Assembly (NCBI GenBank): GCA_031841125.1
Contig: CM063110.1
Location: 24,237,626 to 24,301,625, forward strand
Length of the DNA: 64,000 nucleotides
Source: Acanthococcus lagerstroemiae
Taxonomy: Eukaryota > Arthropoda > Insecta > Hemiptera > Eriococcidae
Direction of reading: 5' to 3'
Part shown: positions 21,628 to 31,130 of the stretch, one piece after another
How the letters are laid out: the number at the start of each line of letters is the position of its first letter
Numbering within the stretch: the first letter of the stretch is position 1
Program-made: the position numbers and the translations under genes
Notes under the pieces: model-generated
What the model saw: only the letters and a program-made list of their open reading frames with translations
Database searches by the model: none
Told to the model about the DNA's origin: nothing

Positions 21628-22353
21628 GTCATCTGTTATAATTTTTTCCATGCGGACAATTCTGCCTTGTAGCAGACACGCTTCACTTTATGAAAGTGAA
21701 GAACATTTGATACACTGAATCCCCAAATTTGATGAATAAATTGAAATGTACTTTTATTTACCTACATCGAAATTTGGTCTAGAAGTGAGTGCAGTGTACA
21801 TATCCCATTTTGACCTGAAATCCAGTCTAAACTCGAACGTAATCAACCCGGTAAGGCAATGTACCAATTACGGGTCACTTGACCAGTGAATCACTCGAAT
21901 AACTATTCTTTAAACTGCCGATAGGGGTTGCTACTGAAATGAATGCTGAGAAAGCGTCAAAGTGATGACCCATTCGGCACGCTCGAATCTGTTACTACGA
22001 GTTCTGTGGCTTTATGATAATGGAAAATTATATAATTGTGAAAACTGCATAAATCATGATATTTTGAGAGTGATTAGTGATTTTAGTACTTTAGTTGCAC
22101 CGCGTATTGGCCAGATATCCGAGTCTGGTCGGTGGCATGCGCCAACGTGCTGAAGGCAAAAATGCTGAAAATTCGACCGCTCCTTAAAATCGGTCGCTTC
22201 AAGCTGGTGTACCTGTTATGCCTGTAAGTAAACCCGGGACTGGTTGGGGGAATAATAAGTCAACACCGTGGTCAGCATGGTAGCTCATTATTTTTTACGC
22301 GAATAAGTTTTAAAATTCATTCTACATTGTTTTCTAAAGACAACTTTATAAGG
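21628..22353. other. No gene seen
   Basis: AT-rich spacer. CCCGGTAAGGCAATGTACCA (21849) and a loosely inverted counterpart near 22210-22240 may be remnants of another element. Confidence 0.35.
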
Positions 22354-22889
22354 TAAGGGAACCAGTAGTGATCAACCCCCTAGTAGTGAACACAATTCAT
22401 TTTCGTTGCTAATATAAAATTTTGATGAGGTAGTTGGCAACCCTGATATTACAGAATGATAATGTTGGATGTGTAGCTTTAATTTCTGCCGGCTAATGCC
22501 AAGATCTTCGACATAAATGGCGGTAAAAGACAAATGAAATTTTTATCAGCGAAGTTTTCAATTTTGTTAACTTTTTCCTAAGAATTATTCTCGAATTGAA
22601 AATGCTCGGAAGCGCGTTCTAATTCATATTTTCAAGTAGGAATTGAAAATTTAGAAGTATGTTAAATTTCAATATCTCGAAGTTTTTCGTTTTTTACTAA
22701 AAATACAAGCTCTCGAAGCGCATGCTCACTCACAGATCATAATTTTCGAACTTTTCCTGAAGTGATCAGCAGTGCTCACCTCTGGAAATTCGTTGTATAA
22801 TCCTAAGGGCCAATAGTTGACACTCTACTAAGTTTCTCGACATATAAGGATGTACTTTGCCACTATTATTTACCTTACTGAAAATACAG

Positions 22890-23393
22890 ATGGCTCCTGT
22901 TGCGTCGAAAATTAAAGAAGAAATGACTCATATAGCCGAATGTCGGAAACGTAAATATGTTCAACCAGGGACGTACCAGAAGGGCGGGGGCAACTTACCC
23001 CCCTAAAAGAATTTTTCATTCAGCAGTTGGGGAAATTTCTATTTCAATCAGGTGGAGTTGGAAAGATCCAACAAGTCAAACGCCCCCTTTTTGTCTTCTT
23101 TTTTATTTTTTGCTTTGATACTTGGGAATTGAGCTGAGAAGTTGGGAAAATCCAACAAGTCACAGGTGTTTTTTTTTGCTTTGATATTTGGGAATTTTGA
23201 GTTGAGTCAGTTGGAAAAATCCAACAAGTTAAAAGTTTTTTTGTTTTTTTTGGCTTTGGTACTTGGGAATTTTGAGTTGAGTCAGTTGGGACTTTTCCAG
23301 TTTTTGACTCCTCAGGAAAAACTCTTCGGTACGTCCCTATATGTTCAACAGGATAAATTTAAAGCTACTCGAGCACAAAATGTACCTACCTGA
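22890..23393 (+). pseudogene. Short frame of the pogo-type element, split by a MITE
   Basis: An ATG at 22890 opens a Lys-rich frame (MAPVASKIKEEMTH...) that is interrupted by the MITE at 22976. Removing the MITE and one target copy keeps the frame open to a TGA at 23391-23393, 39 residues in all. A basic N-terminal start would fit a transposase, but the rest is missing. I do not recognise a domain. Confidence 0.3.
22976..23339. mobile_element. CAGGGACGTA-family hAT MITE, copy 1
   Basis: The left end CAGGGACGTACC pairs with the right end GGTACGTCCCTA. The flank tatgttcaac is present on both sides (22966-22975 and 23340-23349), containing the expected 8-bp duplication. The interior repeats AGTTGGRAAAATCCAACAAGT and TTTGATACTTGGGAATT blocks. 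It is inverted relative to the copies at 25.1, 49.6 and 50.4 kb. Confidence 0.85.
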
Positions 23394-23769
23394 AATCGCG
23401 ACAACAGTAGAGAGTGCCGAAATCAAAATTGGTGACTTTGTAATACATATGTAAACTTTCGAATGATGGAACAAAGTAACCAGACTCGACGGTTTCTGCG
23501 TAAAATCATTGCAAACGATGGTTGTAAATTTACTGGTAATTTTTTACGCACAGCTAAACCTAAATCAGATAAATACGATAGATATGTTTTTTTAAATACC
23601 TAGATGCAAGGAGATATGTTACACCGTTCGCTAAATCACAGATACGTCAAAAAGTAAATAATCCGAAGCCAAATGGCCGGCATGGCCACCTCCTTTCCAA
23701 TAATAAAGTATGAGAATGAATTTGTTGGCATATAACTTGCGAAATAAACATAATTTAGTCGTATTAGAG

Positions 23770-23947
23770 CAGGGCCGCCAAGAGCCAAACCGGGCCCCGG
23801 GGAAAAATTTGTGGGCCTACACTGAAATTATTTGCTTGTAAAAAGGCATATTTTCTATTTGATAATTATGATTTCTGTGACTCTGCGGGCTCTCTCAAAA
23901 AACCCGGGCCCGGGGGAAAAGTACCCCCCTCCCTCTCGGCGGCCCTG
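23770..23947. mobile_element. hAT-type MITE, 178 bp
   Basis: The left end CAGGGCCGCCAAGAG pairs with the right end CTCGGCGGCCCTG. A perfect 8-bp target duplication, tattagag, flanks it (23762-23769, 23948-23955). GGGCCCGGGG blocks lie near both ends. Confidence 0.9.
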
Positions 23948-23988
23948 TATTAGAGTGCTCACTACTGGGGTGACCATCACTTACTATA

Positions 23989-24641
23989 GTGCCTAGACGA
24001 TGAAAAACTGAAAAGAAAAAAAATCCCCAATGAATTTTAGAAGAATCTAAGAAGAATCTAAGTATAACACGCATTAAAAACCAACGCTGGAGAACCAAAA
24101 ACGACCAGAAATGAGAGTAAGATTTGAAGGAGGTTACCCTAAATAACTGTTTACCATTTACCAAATCATTTTTACTTAGTAGTTACCTTTTTTTACATTT
24201 TTGTACATTTTGCATGCTTTTAAACCCTTATTATGTTATGTAATTTTTCCTTTTCACCTTGTCTCCCAGTACTAAACTTCCATTTATGTAGTGTATTAAC
24301 TCTTTAATTTTTCGCAAAATTGACTCCCCCACCTTTCTGGAAATTGGTTGTATTCTGTGAAATGGTCGCGCACCCACGGGGGTCGCACTGGGGGGAGGGA
24401 GTCCCTGTGGCGACGTAACACAGGATTTTTCCGGCCGCCGTTCACAATCGTGTATACCGGGGAGATAAGGCAGCGTAGTGATAGAAAAATATTTCAGTGT
24501 AAAAATCAGTTCTGTAATATACGTGTACAAGCAAACGCAGTAAAGTTCTTCTCTTTCAAATTATATTTTATTCAACTTTTTACAGCCACTGTAAGTGATA
24601 CCTACTATTTTCCTAGCAAAATAACAGATCGGCTTAAGGTG
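23989..24641. mobile_element. 653-bp insertion with 9-bp target duplication
   Basis: cttactata occurs directly on both sides (23980-23988, 24642-24650), and removing the insert restores the terminal repeat of the enclosing pogo-type element. The insert has no obvious inverted termini (it starts GTGCCTAGAC and ends CTTAAGGTG), so its class is unknown. Confidence 0.55.
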
Positions 24642-24895
24642 CTTACTATACTGGTTCCCTTATAGTAGGTTTGTCAATTTATTTTTTTTAATTTTTTTGT
24701 AGAATTGCAAGAGAAGTTTTTGTTTTGACACGCGCTTTAAGTATAACATTACTTTTTTTTTTTTTTTTTTTTGGTTCATTACTAGAGAATAATCGATGAC
24801 AAATTGTATCAGGGATTGAAGATCTTGATGTCTTTTACCCAAGGATACCAATATTAAAAAAATAATAAAAATGGACTTCTTGAGAAGTTGCCCTG

Positions 24896-25064
24896 CCCGG
24901 TTGACGGAAAGTGTCAGGTATCAGTAAAGTGTCAGGATGGGACTCCTGACACTTGCAAAAAGTAGAGCACCTTACATTATATCTGTCAAGATAAAATTAT
25001 TTTGACATTATTCCCTCATTAATCTCACAGTCTTGCATCATTCTGACATTATCCGTCCACCGGG
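24896..25064. mobile_element. MITE with CCCGGTKGACGGA ends
   Basis: Left CCCGGTTGACGGAAAGTGTCAG; the reverse complement of the right end is CCCGGTGGACGGATAATGTCAG, about 18 of 22 matching. The interior repeats GTGTCAGG/CTGACAC. No target duplication was confirmed. Confidence 0.7.
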
Positions 25065-25082
25065 TGAGGTAGTGATTCAATG

Positions 25083-25315
25083 CAGGGACGTAGTGAAGAG
25101 TTTTTTCTGGAGGAGCAAAAATTGTTGCATTCCCACCAGACTCAAGTCAAAATTTCCAAGTATCAAAATTTGTTGGTGTTAGCAAAAAAAAAAAAAAAAA
25201 AACCTCTTTAAACTGTTGAATTTTTCAACTTTTGATCCATCTACTAAAATTTTCCAAGTTCGGCGGGGGCTTGGGGACAAGCTGCCCTCCCGTGCCCCCC
25301 TTATTTTCGTAACTG
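25083..25315. mobile_element. CAGGGACGTA-family hAT MITE, copy 2
   Basis: Starts CAGGGACGTAGTGAAGAG and ends TTTTCGTAACTG, where the family has CGTCCCTG. Flanks attcaatg and atgcaagg match at 6 of 8. An A-run of about 18 lies inside. Confidence 0.75.
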
Positions 25316-25958
25316 ATGCAAGGAGAGAACACATATAATACACACGTCTTAATCATGGAATTATAATTCAGCATATTTTATACCGCTTATCATTAACAGT
25401 TCATTACTGTTTCAGGGAAAGGAGGAAAATGAAATAATATCTGGGTTCTTATATCGCATGCGGACATTTAATTACCTCAATTTAAGCTCTGAGAGATGTC
25501 GCAAGATACATAATGTTATGTACCCTCTATCCGTAAAGACGAATAACGCGACTGTTTTCATCATCGCATCGCGGGTGCCCATTGTATCCGAATATTTCTG
25601 ATACTGTTTAATGACTGAGACAAATCATCGTCAATCATCCTCCGCTCGTTATTTTGGTGTTTACCTAATTACCAGAAATATTCAAATACCGTCGAGTTTT
25701 GAAGGCTGTATTTGTTAACAGATTAATCACGTTCTCCAAATGCGATTTGTATGTTTCGCATCACAAATTGATCAGATATTGCGGAGAACACTCTTAGTTT
25801 TAACTCTTATAGTAAAACAGTGGAAGTAAGTTTTCAAAATGCAGCACATGGTCTTGAAGCAACACATGGTAATGGCGATACCTGAAAAGAGACCTAAAAG
25901 TAATATACATTTAGGTCCTTTTTCCATGGCGCATCTAAATGTGGATGTTGAAACTATT
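25316..25958. other. No gene seen
   Basis: AT-rich spacer with no coding frame or repeat that I recognise. Confidence 0.4.
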
Positions 25959-26454
25959 CAGGGATGATAAGCCAATCAATAAAGCTTAAACTTATGGCTT
26001 TTGCTTACGACCTTGAAAATATGGCTGATGCTTATAGCTTATAGCTTATGAATTGATTGGCTTAAGCTTATGGCTTATAGCTTAAACTTATGGCTGGCTT
26101 AAACTTATGGCTTATTTCTATTTCCAGCAATTGGTATGAGCGCTATAGTCAGGGTAAGTTTTTCTGTTATCAATTTTGGAAGAAATGGTGATGAATGCCC
26201 ATTAACATTGTGTGTGGGATATTGGTTTGAAAATCATAAAATAAAAAATGTTAAGATAAAATTTATATATTATTTAAAATTTTCAGATTTGAGAAACAAA
26301 CAAAAAAATCATAAGTCAGCCGAAAAAATATGGCTTATGCTTATGGCTTATAGCTTACAGATCATTTGGCTTAAACTTATAGCTGACTTAATTGCCCAAA
26401 AACCTTCAGCTTATGGCTTAAATCTTATAGCTTATAGCTGACTTATCATCCCTG
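25959..26454. mobile_element. hAT-type MITE, CAGGGATGATAAG ends
   Basis: The left end CAGGGATGATAAGCC pairs with the right end CTTATCATCCCTG. A perfect 8-bp duplication, aaactatt, flanks it (25951-25958, 26455-26462). Both sides of the interior are runs of GCTTATGGCTTATAGCTTAAAC variants, i.e. the subterminal motif repeated. This parallels the element at 6934-7412. Confidence 0.9.
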
Positions 26455-26483
26455 AAACTATTACAGCAAAAAAATAATAACAA

Positions 26484-27316
26484 ATGGACGCTGTTAAGCG
26501 TAAGGGAACCAACCCAGCTAAATCTGTTTTTTGTTGTTTTTTTTTCTTCTTAGAACACGTGATTCAAAATCCACCATCAAGACATCAAGAGCCATGTGTG
26601 ACATGCCATGGAGAAAGGGACATGTGCGCAAAATAATTGATAACGTTTTCACGTTCTTAGACACTCAAGAGTCAAGACTCAACTTTGAAGACTTTTATGG
26701 TGGATTTACATTCAAGTCGGGCGACATTCTTTTCAAATCAACATTTGTCGGTTCGGAGAAAAGTTCTCCGCGACATGTCTGCGATAGGCCTGTAACAAAG
26801 TAATCCGTAGTTGTCGCCAACATTTTTAAAAGTTTGTTCGCGACATGTCGCCGACTTGAATGTAAAATCCATCATCACAATTACAACAGGTTGGGAAAAT
26901 TTTTCTGAATTTTTTTCGACAACACCACGCGAAAGAGTGGCCAAAGATTAGTCAAAAACAGCTGTTATCACAAAATTATTTTTCTTGCGCACAGGTCCCT
27001 TTCCTCTTGGCATGTCACATGTAGAAACTATAATAGGTATCTAATATGACATAGCGTTTACTGATAAGTTTTTTTCAACGTGAGTACACAATACACATTT
27101 TTGAATTGGGGGGGGGGGATTCAAAAATGTGTACTCACGCTGAAGAAAGCTCATCAGTGAACGCTATGTCATATTATAGTAGTTTCTACATGGCCCTTGA
27201 ACTTCGAATTCGAATAACGTGTTCTCAAAAAGCGGATTTTGCTAGTTGGTTCCGTTTCGTTAAATAATAGCATTCAGCAAATGTCGGTTGGTTCCCTTGC
27301 GCTCAACAGCGTCCAT
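26484..27316. mobile_element. Complex foldback element with ATGGACGCTG ends
   Basis: The left end ATGGACGCTGTTAAGCGTAA, then GGGAACCAAC, pairs with the right end GTTGGTTCCCTTGCGCTCAA, then CAGCGTCCAT. The inverted similarity continues inward for about 120 bp. Inside lie nested palindromes: 26592-26656 with 26953-27020, 26697-26745 with 26825-26877, and a hairpin 27020-27190 with a G-run loop. A 261-bp relative with TTAA flanks sits at 45997-46257, so piggyBac-type mobilisation is likely; this copy's flanks (acaa/ataa) no longer show TTAA. Confidence 0.8.
27020..27190. repeat. Long hairpin with an 11-G loop
   Basis: GTAGAAACTATAATA... on the left pairs with ...TATTATAGTAGTTTCTAC on the right over about 70 bp (CATAGCGTTTACTGAT with ATCAGTGAACGCTATG; AACGTGAGTACACA with TGTGTACTCACG). 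The arms meet at a G-run (27108-27118). Confidence 0.85.
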
Positions 27317-28739
27317 ATAAGTAACAAGCGACCTCGCGGATCGCGAGGTAGTAACAGGGTGTTTGCCATTGGGACCATGCAAATTGTAGAAGCGCTAGTG
27401 TAGAATAGGTATTTTTTGATAAGCGAATGATGCTCAGAAACTTTACGTTTGCACGTTCTCGAGAAAGGCCCACTCAAAACCGTGAGACCGGACCGTGACT
27501 GTACATGTGACGCACGTAGCTCTGGTTCACTGCCTGCTCGTGTACGCATGCCTGTGACTCCGTAATAATGTAGCGCTCTACCGAGCAGACGAACACGCTC
27601 GTTTTCACTCTTCCTTGGCGAATAATTCTTATCATCGTTCGTTCATTGTCGTTCTTTTTCTTATATCGAGCAAAGCTCAAACTCAAACTAGTATCGTTAT
27701 TTTTGGCAGTCATGTTTTGTCATTTCGCCTTCTCTTGTTCTCTTCTAGTTAGCTGTATCGTATCTCTCGTACCTCTGTGGTGCTCCTTCTTACACTCCTT
27801 CTTACGTTCATTGTTTCCTATTCCTTGTAACAGGAAGACTATGCAATTTATTAAACACAACTGTGTCACTCCTCCATGTTCGTGTTATGTACACGAAAAC
27901 TTTTAGTCGTTGGAAGAAATAGCAATTTCACTCACACTCATAATCCAAGCTACTCTTAAAATTGATGAAAGCCATAATTTTTAAAATCGGCGTTGCCAGG
28001 ATTTTTCCCAAGAATGGGAGGAAACGAATGTTTATTTTACAGGGTTGTTAGCACAACCAGTAGCACGCTCTTCTACAGGCAATACTATAAAACTCCTTCT
28101 CCTAATACACTCGCACTCGCAAAATAATGCACTATTTCCCACTGGGGAGGGAAATTTCACTCTATGTGACGTAAGATTAAAGGCATGCTTTTTGAGTATA
28201 TCGCATTCGCTAAGCGTTACTACAATGGAAAAATGAAATTTAAGAAAACAGGCGGAAAACTGGTCAATCTCTATGGGAAAAGAAACCCGCTTCAATCTGT
28301 CTCCAAAGAAATATTCACTCACCGGGGAGGTTCAAAGTTTTTGGGTGAAGCGAATTTCACCAAAATGTAGTGTTACTCTGCAAACCATTGTGCATGCATG
28401 AATTTCCAATTCCGTTTCTGATCGCTCCAGGATGACTGCTGGCCTCACTGTAGGGCCCAAAAGATTTAAATTTCAAAGTTCTACTGACTCCTATTCCGTT
28501 AGTATGAATTAGAATTATTTGACATTGAACGAGTACCTTCTCTGAATGTCTTCTTACTGGCTCCTCAAGGAAAATCACCACATTCACTATCAGGGAGCGG
28601 ATTCACACCTTGTACACGGATGAATACTTTTTTGTATGATTTTCAGAAACTCTTTCACGCGGGAACTAAAAATCCACCGCCTCCTCCTCCCCAGCCAACC
28701 CCCCTAGGAAAAAACTCCCATGGACCTGAGATCCTAAGC
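27317..28739. other. No gene recognised
   Basis: Mixed sequence with slightly higher GC at 27300-27620. Several open frames on both strands (27274-28587) have no recognisable domain and mutually overlap. No RNA gene was found. Confidence 0.35.
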
Positions 28740-29110
28740 TACTCCCAGGAGTGACCGAATGAGGAGAGGGGTGTAGTGGAGAGGGAGATAGCGAGGGCGG
28801 TTATATTTATTTAGGAGGACGGCCATGGGAGATCAGGGAGTTCGTGGTGAGGGAGGAGGGCCTTGGAGGAGGGTCGTTGTGAAGATTGGGTCATGGAGGG
28901 AGAAAGCCGTGGTGAAGGATTGTGAATGAAATTAAGGCCTGGGTGGGGGCGGGGGTAGTGATGGTTGAGAGGTTCTGGTGGAGGAGGAATTCCTTGGTGA
29001 GAGAAGGTGGCTGTTGAAAGGGAGATCAAGGCTGTGGTTCGGAAGAGGTCGTCGTGGATGAAGGCGTCCTCTTGGGGGAGGGATGGTGGAGGTGGTCATC
29101 ATGACGGGAG
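28740..29110. repeat. Purine-rich (GGA/GGTG) low-complexity tract
   Basis: The plus strand is strongly G+A rich, with recurring GGAGGA, GGTGAGGGAGG and GGTGGAGG motifs over about 370 bp. The complementary strand gives Pro/His-rich frames, which I treat as a by-product. Confidence 0.6.
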
Positions 29111-29666
29111 TTTCCGGGTGTAGGGTTAATGGATCTTCGAAGGGGCAGTATGACCTCTGTTAATTTTTGCAATTGGAATCTTTTTTGGGTTCAATTCCGG
29201 AAGTCTAATTCTCGAATTTGCAGGCTTGAACAATTATTTCCAGTGATCCTCTTAATTTGTTGATCGAAAAAATTCGTGGACCCTGGGGGTTGACCCCCAC
29301 CCCAACTCCGAATATATAGCTCTAGATTCTTCGAACTTCCAAATTATTTTGTGGACCTGAGGAGTGGAATCCCACCTCAACTCCGAAAATCGAATTCTCG
29401 ATTTTTTGGCCTTTAGAAATATTTTTAGTGACCTTATCCGTCTTGCAGTTGTAATAATTTGTGGGGTCTAATGGTTCAGTCGCGATGGGTTGACTCCGCC
29501 CCCAACTCTGGAAATCAAATTCTCGATTTTCTCACAATTTTCGATTGTCGAAGTCTGTTGAACTCCGGAAGTCTAATTATCGATTTTTCAGTCTTGAACA
29601 ATAATTCTCCGTGAACCCCTTTTTTGTTGATCGAAGTATTTTATGGATTCAACATGTGGACCCTCA

Positions 29667-30557
29667 GGGAGAAAGTAAACTGCTCACACTTTCAGAAAAT
29701 ACGAAAGTATGTATTTTGCTCACACTGTAAAGTGCACACACTGCAAAAGGCAGGGGAAAAGTGTGAGCACTTTACAGTCTCCCGACAGGGGGAGAAGTGT
29801 GAGCACATTACATTCTTCTTTTTCATTGAAGGACGTATTCTGCTCACACTTTACTCGATCGTTACGGCTTAAATTATGTACGGTGTAGAATGGAGTGAGA
29901 ATGAATTGATGGAAGATGGAGAAACTCTTGCCAGTACAGATAAGAGATCAGCGTATGTTATCTTTGTATGTACACTATGTACAAGTACCTGTTCTATTAT
30001 TGCAAACTCCTAAATGTCTATTTATAATTACAAAAAGTTTTCAGTTAATTTCGAAACGATCTCGTACATAATATGTGAATGCTACATTGGAGTTAAGTTT
30101 TGTTCCCATATAGGTAAGTATATCTAATCATTCGAATTGTAGTTTGCGCTGTAGGTATTAAGGATGAGTTCACCACCTGAAACGATGAGTTCGCAGTTGC
30201 TTAAATTTATCCCTGGTATTCGAGGAAATTCGTTGTTAGTTTTTCAAAATTTTACTTGTAATTACTCGACTACTCGACTGATCTCAGTCTATTCTACGTT
30301 CATGTTTTACATTATTTATTACGTTACATTTTACCCTAGACTTACCTGTTATATTCGTAATTTACCGTAGAGTTACCCGTTAAAGTAGCACTGTGTGCAA
30401 AATACTGTTTTCTATATAAAATGACCGATGTGAGCAAAATACATTACAAGTGTGAGCAAAATACATTCAGAATATACTCGTCGTTCTGTGTGCAAATTAC
30501 ACACTGTGAGCAGTTTATATTTTCAAAATGAAATGTGTGTGCAGATTACATTCGCCC
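29667..30557. mobile_element. Non-autonomous element with subterminal TGTGAGCA arrays
   Basis: A perfect 8-bp target duplication, gaccctca, flanks it (29659-29666, 30558-30565), and both flanks are satellite sequence. Ends: GGGAGAAAGTAAACTG on the left; GGGCGAATGTAATCTG is the reverse complement of the right end. Within about 210 bp of the left end TGCTCACACT occurs about three times, with GTGTGAGCAC in the opposite sense. Within about 180 bp of the right end GTGTGAGCAAAATACATT and CTGTGAGCAG recur. The 500-bp centre is unremarkable. The 8-bp duplication suggests hAT or a relative. No transposase. Confidence 0.8.
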
Positions 30558-30649
30558 GACCCTCAACCTCAACTCCGAAAATCAAATTCTTGAATCTTCG
30601 AACTTCAATATTCATTTTTCGTTAACCTTTTATTTTTTTGAAAAAAATC

Positions 30650-31130
30650 TTTTGTGGATTTGAGGGGTAAAGCCCGTCCTGAATTCTGGAAATCTAATTC
30701 TCGATTCTTCAAATTTCTGAATTATTTTACGTAGACCTCCCCTTTTTTCAACTGATACATTTTGTATACTGGAAAAGTGGACTCGCGCCCCCAACAACGA
30801 AAGAGTATATCTTCGAGATTTTGTTGGTGAACTTTTTTTTTTCAATTGAAATAATTTGTGGTTCCGAGGGGTCGACCGCACCCCAACTCCGGTAATCAAA
30901 TTCTCGATTGTAGGTGCTGAAAAACAATTTTCCATAAACCCCTTATTTTTAATCGAGATCTTTTGTGGATGAAGGAATAACTCTCCCACCTACGACGAAA
31001 ATCTAGAACTCGATTTTTCAGCTTCTCAAAGTTATTCTTGGTGAACGTCTCATATTTTCAATTCAAATAATGCGTTAACCCCCGTCTAATAACTTACGTT
31101 TGTTTTAATAATAGTTAGATCAGCAAAATT
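30650..31130. repeat. Satellite segment duplicated inverted at 40.96-41.46 kb
   Basis: This stretch, including the non-satellite tail ACGTTTGTTTTAATAATAGT at about 31098-31117, matches the reverse complement of 40960-41460 much more closely than satellite units match each other. Confidence 0.8.

Larger units (their letters stand above)
22356..24660. mobile_element. pogo/mariner-type transposon, 2.3 kb, with three nested insertions
   Basis: The left end AGGGAACCAGTAGTGATCA pairs with the right end TACTGGTTCCCT. Both are flanked by TA (22354-22355, 24661-24662). When the 653-bp insertion at 23989-24641 is removed, the right terminal repeat extends over about 45 bp and includes a second CAGTAGTGAGCAC block, matching CTAGTAGTGAACAC on the left. 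Two further MITEs are nested at 22976 and 23770. The core is thus about 1.1 kb and carries one short frame, but no intact transposase. Confidence 0.7.

Noticed and set aside
30630..30989. 119-codon minus-strand frame, also seen at 41121-41676
   Set aside because: Both are translations of the satellite. Similarity between them reflects the inverted DNA duplication, not a protein family.
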